DNA of 64,000 bases from Phymorhynchus buccinoides (lineage: Eukaryota; Mollusca; Gastropoda; Neogastropoda; Raphitomidae): the NCBI GenBank assembly GCA_017654935.2, contig CM065699.1:20030084-20094083 (forward strand), read 5' to 3'. The translations under genes were made by a program, and so were the position numbers. Below, piece by piece: positions 41,932 to 52,660 of this stretch. The number at the start of each line of letters is the position of its first letter. Positions within the stretch are counted from its first letter, which is position 1. The notes beneath the pieces are model-generated. The model worked only from the letters and a program-made list of their open reading frames with translations, had not been told where the DNA came from and ran no database searches.

Positions 41932-42119
41932 TTAAAAGTGCTGTTTTGATGGATTATTGTCTGTCATTTAGGCTGTTGATGATTATAGCATATTAAATTA
42001 TGTAGTACACGTTATTGTGGAAGTTGTGTATCAATATAGTTTTGAATTTAAAGCTTGTTTCTGTGTGTTTTTGCTGTCAGTTGTTTCATTGTACACTTCC
42101 ATTTCTACATTGTTAACGC

Positions 42120-42460
42120 TAGTATGTTTACAGACATACACACATATATGCAGGCACGCGGACAGAGATACACACATTGACACTCACACATTCACACACA
42201 AACTCCACTTACCACCACCACCACCCCACACACACACTATCTCACCCCACACACTCACACACACGCACGCACACACACACACTACTCACTACACACATCA
42301 CACACGCACTCTCTCTCTCTCTCTTTACAATCAGCATTGAAACACTCACATACGTGCACACATGCACAACAGACACACGCGCACGTACGTAATAATAATA
42401 ATTGTACATTTATATAGCGCTTTACCTCAGATGAGCCCAAAGCGCTTTACAATCAATGAT
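42120..42460. repeat. CA-rich microsatellites and minus-strand retroelement tail
   Basis: Irregular (CA)n at about 42130-42385, then AATAATAATAATTGTACATT and TATATAGCGCTTTACC, a GCGCTATATAAAT-type retroelement tail in reverse. This starts the spacer between the inverted arms. Confidence 0.75.
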
Positions 42461-42524
42461 TCATCAACAGACAACAAAAACAGCATTCAAGAGTGACACC
42501 AACCAGCAACAACGCATATACAAA

Positions 42525-42526
42525 GC

Positions 42527-42591
<65 letters not shown>

Positions 42592-42860
42592 AACACACAC
42601 ACACACACGCACACGCACACACATAAACACACACATATTTATCGAAGCCAACTCGTTCATACCCCATTCGGTAAGCCACAGCAACCGAGCCGCATGGACT
42701 GACCACATACACCAACACACATACACAAACACCCTCACATAAAAACGTACGCACGCAGACAGACACTCAGACACGCACACAAACACACACACACACATGC
42801 GTGCACACACAACCCACAAAACCAAAACACACACAAGCACACACATGTAAGGCCTCTTCC
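42525..42860. repeat. (CT)n and (CA)n microsatellites
   Basis: About 60 bp of (CT)n followed by interrupted (CA)n. Open frames reading poly-Ser-Leu or poly-His-Thr are artefacts. Confidence 0.92.
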
Positions 42861-43054
42861 GGCAATACCTCTGATTTCTTCCTTGTCCTGTTTCCTTCCT
42901 TAAAACTATGTCCCCCACATTGTGTGTGGGTGTGCGCGCGCGCGCGTGTTGGGTGTGTGCGGACGTGTGCGTGTGCGCAATGCGTGTTGTGGCTATGTGC
43001 ATGTTTTTTTGATAGTTAATATTGTAGTAGCTTAAGATCTATGTATTTATTTAA

Positions 43055-43130
43055 ATAATTGTGAAGCGCCGTGAGCTCAAGAGAGAAAGGGCGCTCTATA
43101 AATGTTAGTTATTATTATTATTATCATCAC
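43055..43130 (+). mobile_element. Retroelement tail, GCGCTCTATAAATG type
   Basis: GAAGCGCCGTGAGCTCAAGA then AAGGGCGCTCTATAAATG and (ATT)n. This tail is shared by many invertebrate LINE/SINE families. Confidence 0.6.
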
Positions 43131-43273
43131 TATCAGTTGCTAGCCACACAAAGTGGTCATGGAATTGGATGCTAGTGCCCTAAGGGTGCATTGCAAGGTG
43201 TTGACATGCGTCATTATTAAAGTTTACGGGTAAATGACGCGGGCGCGCCGACAATCTGAAGCTCTGGGTGGGG

Positions 43274-43978
43274 TATGCTCTTTGCAATGTTCAAATAGCA
43301 ACAGACTCACATGAAGTGTCTGCTCTTTGTGCTGCAAAACACCATTGAAATAGAGTGATACAATAAACTCACAAACAGGGTATGCTCTTTGTAACAATCA
43401 AATAGCAACAGACTCACATGAAGTGTCTGCTCTTTGTGCTGCAAAACACCATTCAAATAGAGTGATACAATAAACTCACAGACAGAGTATGCTCTTTGTA
43501 GCGTTCAAATAGCAACAGACTCGCATGAAGTGTCTGCTCTTTGTGCTGCAAAACACCATTGGAATAGAGTGATACAATAAACTCACAGACAGAGTATGCT
43601 CTTTGTAGCGTTCAAATAGCAACAGACTCACATGAAGTGTCTGCTCTTTGTGCTGCAAAACACCATTGGAATAGAGTGATACAATAAACTCACAGACAGA
43701 GTATGCTCTTTGTAGCGTTCAAATAGCAACAGACTCGCATGAAGTGTCTGCTCTTTGTGCTGCAAAACACCATTCAAATAGAGTGATGCAATAAACTCAC
43801 AGACAGAGTATGCTCTTTGTAGCGTTCAAATAGCAACAGACTCACATGAAGTGTCTGCTCTTTGTGCTGCAAAACACCATTCAAATAGAGTGATACAATT
43901 AACTCACAGACAGAGTATGCTCTTTGTAGCGTTCAAATAGCAACAGACTCACATGAAGTGTCTGCTCTTTGTGCTGCC
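43274..43978. repeat. 107-bp minisatellite
   Basis: Six full units and a partial one, with exact 107-bp spacing (43274, 43381, 43488, 43595, 43702, 43809, 43916). Each has TATGCTCTTTG, CAACAGACTCACATGAAGTG, a second GCTCTTTGTGCTGC and AATAGAGTGATACAATAAAC. The array abuts the donor side of the minus-strand candidate exon at 43990-44108. Confidence 0.95.
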
Positions 43979-43989
43979 ACCCGACATAC

Positions 43990-44108
43990 TGGTTTGTCTG
44001 AGCGGCAAAAATGATGCGATCCATGGGCTCTTCCGGGGTGATCATTTCTTTCTTCCGTCCATCCTCGTGAAACAACCACACTGTCTCTCCGTCCGAAGTC
44101 AAATATTC
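43990..44108 (-). CDS. Candidate coding exon, family not recognised
   Basis: On the minus strand, TTATGTTTTCTTTCTCAAG is a good acceptor. An open stretch follows: EYLTSDGETVWLFHEDGRKK, then EMITPEEPMDRIIFAAQTNQ. It ends at CCA|GTATGT, a consensus donor at 43989. GC content and peptide complexity differ from the flanking AT-rich DNA, which supports a real exon of 119 nt. Two DG turns with alternating hydrophobics suggest beta strands. I do not recognise the family. No neighbouring exon was found, so the gene could be interrupted by the nearby gap, or the exon may be a relic. Confidence 0.4.
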
Positions 44109-44239
44109 CTTGAGAAAGAAAACATAATTGGGTTAGATTATCTTACGTTAAAAAAAAAAGTAAGGTAAAGAAGGTGAAGCAAGGTATATGTTTACAAGGT
44201 AGAATAAAAAATAAATTAAAAAAACAAAACAGCTAAAGA

Positions 44240-44630
44240 AGTCTGGTTCGAACCCAGCTCCGTTTGCGGTGTTGTGTCCTTAGGAAAGACACTTTACTCC
44301 TAAAAAGATGTCCTGTTCCTTTGGTGAGACTAAAAGCCGAGGTCCTGTGTGCGAATGCATGCACAAGATCTTGCGCACACGTTAATGCCAATTCCACTAT
44401 TCGTTAGGGGTAGGCCATGTTGTGCCGGTGGAATGGATGACAAAAACTCACATAGCAAGCAACCGACTGCGCCAATAGCAGTCTAAATGAAGACTTTGGG
44501 CGTGGGGGCAGGATAAACATCCCCAATCAGAAGGAAAATTGGGGATATATCGTCGCAATTTAAATCGGTCAGAAGTGGAGTCTGCGATATGTCAAACCAG
44601 ATCCAGAAGAAGAAAGAAGAAGAAACAATG
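44240..44630 (+). mobile_element. tRNA-derived SINE with (AAG)n tail
   Basis: GGTTCGAACCC at 44246 is a B-box match. The body has GGAAAGACACTTTACTCCTA, CCGAGGTCC and GATCTTGCGC, and the tail ends GAAGAAGAAAGAAGAAG. Same family as 35534-35886. Confidence 0.72.
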
Positions 44631-44984
44631 AATGAATTTTGCATGCAAAAGCAATAAACAATCAAGTGAAGTGCAGTGAAGGCTGTTTCTTTTCTACTAA
44701 CTCCAATCCCCTACCAAAAACAGATAGTAACAAGGTCACAACGGCGATAATTTATGCCGCGGATGCCTTCCTCTCATGGTGACACACCACCACACAAAAA
44801 AATGATTTGAAGTGATTCGGTCAAGCGGTTCGGGAGATATCTTGGGACAAAAAACAACACAAAAAACCCATAGACGAACGAATTCATACTCCTTTTGCGA
44901 TCGTAGATCGGCAAAGGACAAAAAGAACCAACCTAAATACATAAATGATAACAAGAAACCACACACTTTAGTCTTTATTCTTCT

Positions 44985-45085
44985 ACACACACACAGTGAC
45001 ACACACAACACACAACACACACACACACACACACACAACACACACACACACACAACATAGTACTTACAAAACACACACACTCACT
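44985..45085. repeat. (CA)n microsatellite
   Basis: Interrupted CA tract. Open frames through it are artefacts. Confidence 0.92.
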
Positions 45086-45594
45086 CACCTTCCTCTGCGG
45101 AATAAAAATGGCATGCTGTATAGCTATTCCAAAGTCAATTTTTTATTTCAACACATATGTGCAAAATATACATTGTAAGATAGAACTTTTTAATATGAAT
45201 CCAACGGTATCCATTTTTTCCCTCTAAGACAATTAGATCATGAATTATGATTTTTTGAATATTTAATTTTTACGCTCTTTTTGTGTCATATTGCCAATTC
45301 GTGTATTGTTCAACTTTAAAGATCTTCATAATAAAACTGATTAGGCCAATATAAACAAGTGCTGTTTCTCCAAGACAATAAGTATGTGGACTACATGCTT
45401 GATTTATTACAGAAGCCTGTTCCATTCCCAAGTGCCTCAAAATCACTTGTGAAGTTGGTAAAAATAGCGTTTTTGTGTGTACAGAATGATAACATAAAAT
45501 TTGTAAATAGGCTAATTTCATATCTTTGGTCATAATTGACCTACAGAACTGGTTTTGGTATCATTGGAATCAGAACGACAAGCTCCTTCTAATT

Positions 45595-46410
45595 AAACCT
45601 TGACCTTTGACCTTAAAATATGAACTTTTTTGCTTTGCTATATTGTGAGACCTGTTATACAGAATTATTTCGAAATTTGTATGATGGTACATTGCGTTAG
45701 TCTGACATGCCCAGTTGGGTAGCTATTGGTACCTATTGTCTTACTGACCTTGACCTTGACTTTGACCTTGAAAATTTACATTTTTGTCTTTCCGATATCT
45801 TGCAGTGTACTGTACAGAATTAGTTCAAATTTCGTTGGGCAGTTTATTACTAGAAGCTGATATGCCCAGCTAGGTAATCATTAGAAACTATTGGTAACTT
45901 TTATTTTATTGACCTGTGACCTTTGATCTTGAAAGTGTTTTTTTTTTTCCTTTACAATATCTTGCGATCTACTGTGCAGAATTACTTCAAATTTTGTATC
46001 GTGATACATTGCTTAAAACTGGCATGCCAAACTGGGTAACTAGTGCCATGTATTGACTTTGACCTTGAACTTTGACCTTGAAAGGTCAATTGTTTTGCTT
46101 TTACAATATTTTGTAATCTACTGTACATAATCACTTACAGTTTTGTAAGGTAGTATATTGCCTAAAGCTGACTTACCCAACTGGATAACCATTGCTAACT
46201 ATTTCAATGTTGACCTTGACCTTTGACCTTGAAAGGTCAATTTTTGTCTTTGCAATAATACTGTACAGAATAATTTCAAATTTTGTAGAGTGATATATTG
46301 CTTAAAACTGACATGCCCAACTGGGTAACTAGTGGCATGTATTGACTTTGACCTTTGACCTTGAGAGGTCCATTTTTTTTGCTTTTACAATATATTAATG
46401 TGATATACTG
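45595..46410. repeat. Diverged ~150-bp repeat array rich in TGACCTTTGACCTT
   Basis: About six irregular units. Each begins with stacked TGACCTTGACC/TGACCTTTGACCTTGA words. An AT-rich segment with ACTGTACAGAATTA and ATTTCAAATTTTGTA follows, then a CATGCCCAACTGGGTAACTA word. TGACCTTTGACCTT is the reverse complement of a DR1-type nuclear-receptor site (AGGTCA N AGGTCA). Coding potential is nil. Confidence 0.75.
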
Positions 46411-46433
46411 TACAGAATCAGCTACAATTTTGT

Positions 46434-46490
46434 GCAACATATTACTTAAAAGCTGGTAGGATGATACATTAGCTTTAAGTAATATGTTAG
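46434..46490. repeat. Short hairpin
   Basis: AACATATTACTTAAAAGCT is mirrored by AGCTTTAAGTAATATGTT with a loop of about 18 bases. Immediately upstream of the hAT-type MITE. Confidence 0.65.
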
Positions 46491-46514
46491 ACTCTTAACT
46501 ACGTGTACGTACAT

Positions 46515-46721
46515 CAGGGCTCCCAGGGTGTCTATGAAGCACTAACATTCTCAAGGACCCTCTAAAAGAATGTGCAGGGGGTCCCAGAGATGCACTAGAA
46601 AAATTCTTTTTAGCATTTCGCAATGCCACTGGGACCCTCTATCCCGCCTCTAGGACCCTCTATACAGTAAGTGAAGGAGTTCCTGTGACCCCTTGTTTTT
46701 GAGGGACGATTGGGAGCCCTG
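46515..46721. mobile_element. hAT-type MITE
   Basis: Perfect 11-bp inverted ends CAGGGCTCCCA and TGGGAGCCCTG. They are flanked by GTACAT on the left and GTACATTG on the right, a partial 8-bp target duplication. 207 bp, non-coding. Confidence 0.78.
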
Positions 46722-47339
46722 GTACATTGACCTTGATAACCTTGACCGTTGGCCTTGTTTGTTTCTTTGCCTGCCAAAAAACAATTCACGTCAACTGCTT
46801 ATTAACCTTGACGTTTGACTTTTAATGAATGTACACGCTTTTTGTCATGCATCAACAGAAAATATCAGCTACAGTTACTATACAAGCAACTAGAATTATG
46901 TCTAGCAGTTTCCAAGAAGAGTAAGATAATCAATGTTCGAATCAACTATTCTAAAGACTTCACTTAGCTCCACATTACTTTCAATTTCTTTTTATTAGCT
47001 TAGCGTTTTTGGTTGGACAGGCCCTCAGAAAAAGCTCAATATCACAGCTCCGACCCTTACATAAAAAAGCTACCAAAAGAACATTGAAACCTGGCATAGA
47101 GAGCTGGAACTTTGCATAACAAAAGGAAAGGTGTTCTTCACAGGAATGCAAAAGTTTGAAGTATGTGAACTTCCTTGTTTCTGTTTTATTGACACGTTGC
47201 CAAACTGTAATGAACAACCCACGTAATTATTGCCATTTAAAAGAAATGCTACCCTCAATCCATCGCCCCATAACAGTAACACAGGTCAGGTGTTTGATTA
47301 TAATTTTATTTGTAAAAGGTGCTATCCTGAGAGAGTGAA

Positions 47340-47342
47340 AGT

Positions 47343-47426
<84 letters not shown>

Positions 47427-47494
47427 AGTCAAGTCAAGTCAAGTCAAAATGATCTTTATTGACGATAAAAGAGTAAGCTTGATAAAGCTTTTTT

Positions 47495-47556
<62 letters not shown>

Positions 47557-47560
47557 GGGG
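47340..47560. repeat. (GA)n microsatellites and minus-strand retroelement tail
   Basis: GA tracts at 47343-47423 and 47506-47555 surround a (GTCAA)n stretch followed by AATGATCTTTATTGACGATA, the reverse of the AATAAAGATCATTTTGAC tail. Another GA-rich tract with a tail-like TACTTTATTCAAGTAAAGTC lies at 47775-47910. Confidence 0.8.
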
Positions 47561-48539
47561 GGTGGGGTCTGAAGTATGAAATAATTTAATGTGTTAGGCC
47601 ACGGGCCCAAACAAATCAGAGTTTACGTAAACGTAGAATTTAAGAGCAGATATGCATCATTATGAAAGCATGTTGCAATCATTCTTTGAGTGCATCTGTC
47701 CTAGCCAAATAAGCTTTATACGCATACATGTATTTACATAGCCTAGGTTATGATCGTCATTAGACAATGGAGCAATGGAGAGAGAGAGGAGAGAGAGGAG
47801 AGAGAAGAGGAGAGAGGAGAGAGATGAGAGAGAGAGAGAGAGAGAAGAGATGAGAGAGAGAGAGCGATAACGATACTTTATTCAAGTAAAGTCCATATTT
47901 GAAGGGGATAATACACAAAACAAAGAGAGAGAGGGGGGGGGGGGGGGGGGGCGAGGTGGTAGGGCGTGTGGGCTAGGTAGACAGACAGGCCCACACAGAG
48001 CGAAAGAGAGACCTGGGAAGGAGTGGGGAGATGTGGGTATAGACCTAACTATAAGAACTTTTATTGGGAAGTGATTGACTAATTTTGTTTCCATGAATGT
48101 TCTTTCTATGCGTGTGCATGTTTGTCTCCGTATGTGTGTACGCATGCATGCAAAAAAGCATGCAAATGTGCACACACACACACATACATTAATGTTTTGA
48201 GTGTGCGCGCGTGTGAGTATGTGTGTTCGTGCGTGCGTGCGCGCATGTCTAAAGCATTTCTCGAGACAAAAGAATAAAGATAGGGCTATACAAGTCAGGC
48301 TAGAAATGATAGTATTTGAACAAAATAATTATCGCTTTTATTAATACTTGAGCAGAACTAGGTTTACATAGGCCTATTTGTAAGCATTAATATAGGCCTA
48401 ATGATTGACTGTTTAAACTGTTTACTTTTTTGGTTTGAGCTGCCATTTTGCACATACAAACACGCGGTGTTTGTGTGTATGAGTGCATGGGTGTGTGGCT
48501 ATATTGCATGGCTATAATGATATTCAAAATTGGATGGGT

Positions 48540-48965
48540 CAAAATAAACTTCAATTAAATGGTGAAAAAACGGAAGCAATGCTTGTAGGAACAAAAAAAC
48601 AAACTAGCCTCTGTTTCCATAGAATCAATCCAACTGGCTAACAATATCATTCCCCTCTCAGACTCCCCCTCTCCCCAAAACTTAGGTGTCACTTTGGACA
48701 ATACTCTTTCCATTGCAGAGTTTCCTGACTCAGACCTGTCAGTCCTGCTACTATCAAATTCGTCGCATCCGCTCTATTCGTAAATATCTCTCAGATGAAG
48801 CCACAGCAAAACTTGTTACTTCCCTCATCCTATCTCGTATTGACTACTGTAATGCTCTACTTTCTGGCCTATCAGTCTCTATTCTCTATTCTTAGTCTCC
48901 AGCCGATTCAAAAACACAGCTGCTCGTCTTGTCCTCATGAAGAAAAAGTTTGATCATGTTAGCCC
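48540..48965 (+). pseudogene. L2/CR1-like LINE fragment
   Basis: Several frames read, in order, NKLQLNGEKTEAMLVGT, SCYYQIRRIRSIRKYLSDEA, KLVTSLILSRIDYCNALLSG and AARLVL-like remnants. This is the C-terminal part of an L2/CR1-type reverse transcriptase, also seen at 11960-12195. At least three frame breaks. Confidence 0.78.
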
Positions 48966-48982
48966 CGAGCGTTCGGGTCGCA

Positions 48983-49346
48983 TGGGCAAAATGAGACTGA
49001 AATTTGCTTCATTTCATGAGATAATTGGGGTGGGCTTCTTACCGATGCGCTTTTTACCCTGTCTTCCCCACTTTACGGGCCGGGGACACTAAATTGACCA
49101 TAAACCTATCCATAACCCTATCCCAAACCATATTCCTAACCCCGTCAAATACACAAAAAATAAAGTTGATGTCCCACTGTGTCTGTTTCAGACCGGAGAA
49201 CGTTAAAACGGATTTCACTGCCATCATAGTAGGACAGAGCCTATTAAACGCAAGTCATAGGGACAGACGGGGTAAAAAGCTCATGGGCGGGAGAAGCCCC
49301 ACCCCAATTATCTCATGAAATAAAGAAATTCAGTCAAATTTGCCCA
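48983..49346. mobile_element. TIR element with ~90-bp arms
   Basis: GGGCAAAATGAGACTGAAAT through GATAATTGGGGTGGGCTTCT on the left is mirrored by GAAGCCCCACCCCAATTATC through CAAATTTGCCC on the right. The interior of about 180 bp is non-coding. No clear target duplication. Confidence 0.78.
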
Positions 49347-49383
49347 TGAGACGAAATGCTAGACATTAACGCTCGTCTCAAAG

Positions 49384-49480
49384 GCAAAATGAGACTGAAA
49401 TTTGCTTCATTCATGAGATAATTGGGGTGGGCTTCTTATCCGCCCATGCGCTTCAGTTTTACCCCGTCTTCCCCTCCATC
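49384..49480. mobile_element. Solo arm of the same TIR element
   Basis: GGCAAAATGAGACTGAAATT through GGGGTGGGCTTCTTATCCGC repeats the left arm of 48983-49346, only 38 bases beyond it. It is a half copy or a rearranged end. Confidence 0.72.
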
Positions 49481-49499
49481 AGGCACGAGTACAAAGTAT

Positions 49500-50365
49500 T
49501 AAATTCGCAAAGCGCTCTCCCCCTTTCCTTTGAGTTATAGCCTTCATTATTATGCTCCTTCAAACGTCCAAATACAGATACAGATAAAATTTTATGGTAC
49601 GTTCATAATTATTATGATCGATTTTGCGCATGCGCATGATCTTGATAACAATCCAAGGCGAGAACGTCACACCGGCCTAATTTTAGCCTTTGAGAATATG
49701 AGTAGGACGACAATCGATTTCGCATCTAAAACTGCACAATCATCGTGTCACTGTGGTGTGTGTGTGTGTTTGTGTTGTGTCTGATTGTGATTCCGTGGCA
49801 AAACCCCAACCCACCCTTTTCAGTTATCGATCGCTGATATCGCCGCGTTCTAAGAATAGGCGGACGTTACGTATGTGCAGCACCTAACTGCTGTGTATAC
49901 AAACCCCCCCCCCCGTGCGAACCTAAACCGAAAGTAGACCTGGCAGTACATTACCTGTGATTGCCCGTGACGGCGTGGGTTTTTCATCACTTTATGAGAC
50001 TGAGAGCACGTTACTTCAACGTCTGTCCTTAGAACGCGACACACATGCTTGATTTAGCCTAGAAAACGTCGATCCGGCAAGCTAGCCGTGCGCCTAGTCG
50101 ACCTTCAGTTTGGGTTCCAAGAATCGCTGACGGTAGCCATTTTTTACGATTTTATGTCGCAAGCCATTGCTTTGTCACATGAGTTGATAGAGCAGTAGGC
50201 CTATACTTATTGCGGTGTGCTTAAAGAGACAGTTCGATCAACGAGTTGAAGAAACGGGGCGTACATAATATTGATTGGTGTAGTATTATTATGATTAGGC
50301 CTTTGGTTTAATACTCGAATATAGTAGCCGAATTCTTCTTCTTCTTCTCTTTCTTTTTCACACTT
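49500..50365. other. No recognised feature
   Basis: About 860 bp between elements. No coding or repeat structure recognised. Confidence 0.5.
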
Positions 50366-50545
50366 GTGGCGGTGCCATAGCCGAGAGGTGAACCGAGGCG
50401 TGGTCACCGCTACAGCTATCTGGTATTAAAATTAAAAAGTCCGGACTCTACTGGTTTCGTACTGCCTCCGGCATTGCCTCCAGTATTGTTTCCCACCATA
50501 TTTGTACAAATGTCCCATATGTTCTGATTCGACCCAAGAGGGGAC
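50366..50545 (+). mobile_element. SINE, CACTGCCTCCGG family
   Basis: GTGGCGGTGCCATAGCCGAG resembles a tRNA A box, followed by AGTCCGGACTCTACTGG, TACTGCCTCCGGCATTGCCT and CCACCATATTTGTAC. This is the most complete + strand copy outside the arms. Confidence 0.72.
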
Positions 50546-51018
50546 GTAAACTCCATTTCTTCTCTCTATTTTCTTCTTCTTTCTTTCTTCTTCTTACCGT
50601 TTTATCTTCCACCCTCATCAGTACTGAAGATTATTGAAGATTCTGATTGTAGGTCCTATAAAGTAGCCTTGTCAGTATATCCAATATGAGTATTCATCGC
50701 AAAAAAAAACCTGAGGTGTATGATATACCTTTGACTGGCTTGAGTTTAAACATTAAACTAAAAACACAAAGAGTGGAACTGATTTGAAAAGCGGTAACCA
50801 AATTTTTTTTTGAAAAGCGGCTTAACGCCAACTGAGTAACGGGCTAGTAATTAATTTTCGGTGTGTTCGGTGTTAATTGTGTTTTTTCCGTCGGTATTCC
50901 TATCCTAAATAATATATCATATCCCCTTCCTCTTCAAATCTAATAAACTATAACGCTCCCCTAATCCCCTCTGATATCCCTATATTCTTTGAGTTAGAAC
51001 GGACGTGGGTGAATCTTT

Positions 51019-51518
51019 NNNNNNNNNNNNNNNNNNNNNNNNNNNNNNNNNNNNNNNNNNNNNNNNNNNNNNNNNNNNNNNNNNNNNNNNNNNNNNNNNN
51101 NNNNNNNNNNNNNNNNNNNNNNNNNNNNNNNNNNNNNNNNNNNNNNNNNNNNNNNNNNNNNNNNNNNNNNNNNNNNNNNNNNNNNNNNNNNNNNNNNNNN
51201 NNNNNNNNNNNNNNNNNNNNNNNNNNNNNNNNNNNNNNNNNNNNNNNNNNNNNNNNNNNNNNNNNNNNNNNNNNNNNNNNNNNNNNNNNNNNNNNNNNNN
51301 NNNNNNNNNNNNNNNNNNNNNNNNNNNNNNNNNNNNNNNNNNNNNNNNNNNNNNNNNNNNNNNNNNNNNNNNNNNNNNNNNNNNNNNNNNNNNNNNNNNN
51401 NNNNNNNNNNNNNNNNNNNNNNNNNNNNNNNNNNNNNNNNNNNNNNNNNNNNNNNNNNNNNNNNNNNNNNNNNNNNNNNNNNNNNNNNNNNNNNNNNNNN
51501 NNNNNNNNNNNNNNNNNN
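51019..51518. other. Assembly gap of exactly 500 N
   Basis: A fixed-size scaffold gap. Open frames reading X across it are meaningless. Sequence on either side (50880-51018 and 51519-51780) does not match across the gap. Confidence 0.98.
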
Positions 51519-51974
51519 GGTTTGTTGTTGTTTTGTGAGTAGTGTGCGTAAGGGTGAGATAGTGTGGTACTGTGTGCTGCGTTGCGGGTGGTGGTTGGGG
51601 GCCGTAAGTGGACAGTTTAGTGATATGTGCATTGTACGCGAGTGTGAACAGTTGGGTTATTCGTCCGGAGGCTGAATGTTTGTGAGTGTCAAGTGGCCAT
51701 ATCTCTGTACCGACGCTGGCCACTTCCCTTGCCCATATATCGATGTGCTATAGTCTGTTAAAACATACTCTAGCCCCTGATATAACAACTGCCTAGAAAT
51801 GCGAAAGTTGATACAATGAAACAACTGACAGCAAAAACACACAGAAACAAGCTTTAAATTCAAAACTATATTGATACACAACTTCCACAATAACGTGTAC
51901 TACATAATTTAATATGCTATAATCATCAACAGCCTAAATGACAGACAATAATCCATCAAAACAGCACTTTTAAC

Positions 51975-52240
51975 CCTTTCACCGCCAATGTCACATTTCA
52001 TGCACCACAGTGTCACCATGCATCACTCCCAAAAGGCCATACAAATCCAAGTGACTGGTACTCCAGAGAGCCGCCTATTTTCTTAATTTATAGGGAGGCT
52101 AAAGCGATAGGCCCAATAGTACGCCATAGCTAAACAGAGGAACTCCCAACCATTGCACATACGTTTCTTACTCCTACCCATGTATAAGTTCAATGGCAGC
52201 TCTTTTGGTTAGAAAAAATGGCTGGCCGATGAAAGGAGTT
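51975..52240. mobile_element. piggyBac-type MITE, CCCTTTCACCGCC family, right arm
   Basis: Counterpart of 41695-41931: TTAACCCTTTCACCGCC at the left and GATGAAAGGAGTTTTAA at the right. More diverged than its partner, with a longer interior. Confidence 0.75.
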
Positions 52241-52261
52241 TTAAAGCGGCACTGGAAGGGC

Positions 52262-52435
52262 CGCAGTAGTTTATACTCCTCAGCTATCTCGTCTAACGCT
52301 ATTGCACCTTGGTCACTGTAAACCTTTTAATGTCAGTCACCTTTGACCTTGACCTCATTTGAATACGACCTTGAGCACGTGCCAAGGTCAAACGTTAACG
52401 AGATACAGAGTATAATAAACTACTGGCCACCATGC
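52262..52435. mobile_element. MITE with 45-bp TIRs, right arm
   Basis: Counterpart of 41520-41679. The left arm is degraded (CAGTAGTTTATACTCCTCAG) while the right arm (GTCAAACGTTAACGAGATAC) is intact. Confidence 0.7.
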
Positions 52436-52464
52436 ACGTTGCAACATAAAATCTCTATTTTGTC

Positions 52465-52660
52465 ATGGCACGACAGTGACTAGCCTGGACAGAACCGCAT
52501 CCTAGGTGGACATTCGCCTGCCAGTTCAATGCACGAGTGACCCGGGTTCAAATCCCAGCCTCACACTTTCTTTGCAGTGAGACATTAAAATCGAACTGAA
52601 CATCGTGTCCTTCGGATGGGGACTTAAAGCAAGAGCTTGTAAAAAAAACTACAAAAAAAA
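52465..52660 (+). mobile_element. tRNA-derived SINE, right arm
   Basis: CACGACAGTGACTAGCCTGG, a B-box GGGTTCAAATCCC at about 52543, then GTGTCCTTCGGATGGGGACT. Counterpart of 41285-41478, not a functional tRNA. Confidence 0.65.

Larger units (their letters stand above)
28135..42118 (+). repeat. Left arm of a large inverted duplication
   Basis: From GCACAATAGTATGTACAGTA at about 28135, the sequence reappears as its reverse complement ending at the last base of the window. The match continues to GTTTCATTGTA at about 42093, and weakly to about 42118. The arm is about 14 kb and contains copy B of the terminal-exon block. It may start further left, because the partner arm runs off the window. Confidence 0.93.

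Noticed and set aside
43274..43978. CRISPR-like periodic repeat
   Set aside because: Units of 107 bp are repeated end to end without unique spacers. This is a eukaryotic minisatellite.
45270..45533. 87-codon minus-strand frame
   Set aside because: AT-rich random-looking peptide without homologous look or splice context.
50980..51723. Open frames of up to 247 codons
   Set aside because: They consist mostly of N translated as X across the assembly gap.
52487..52560. Possible tRNA gene with GGGTTCAAATCCC
   Set aside because: A good B box but no foldable acceptor or anticodon arm, and a SINE body follows. Same for 35581, 41390 and 44246.
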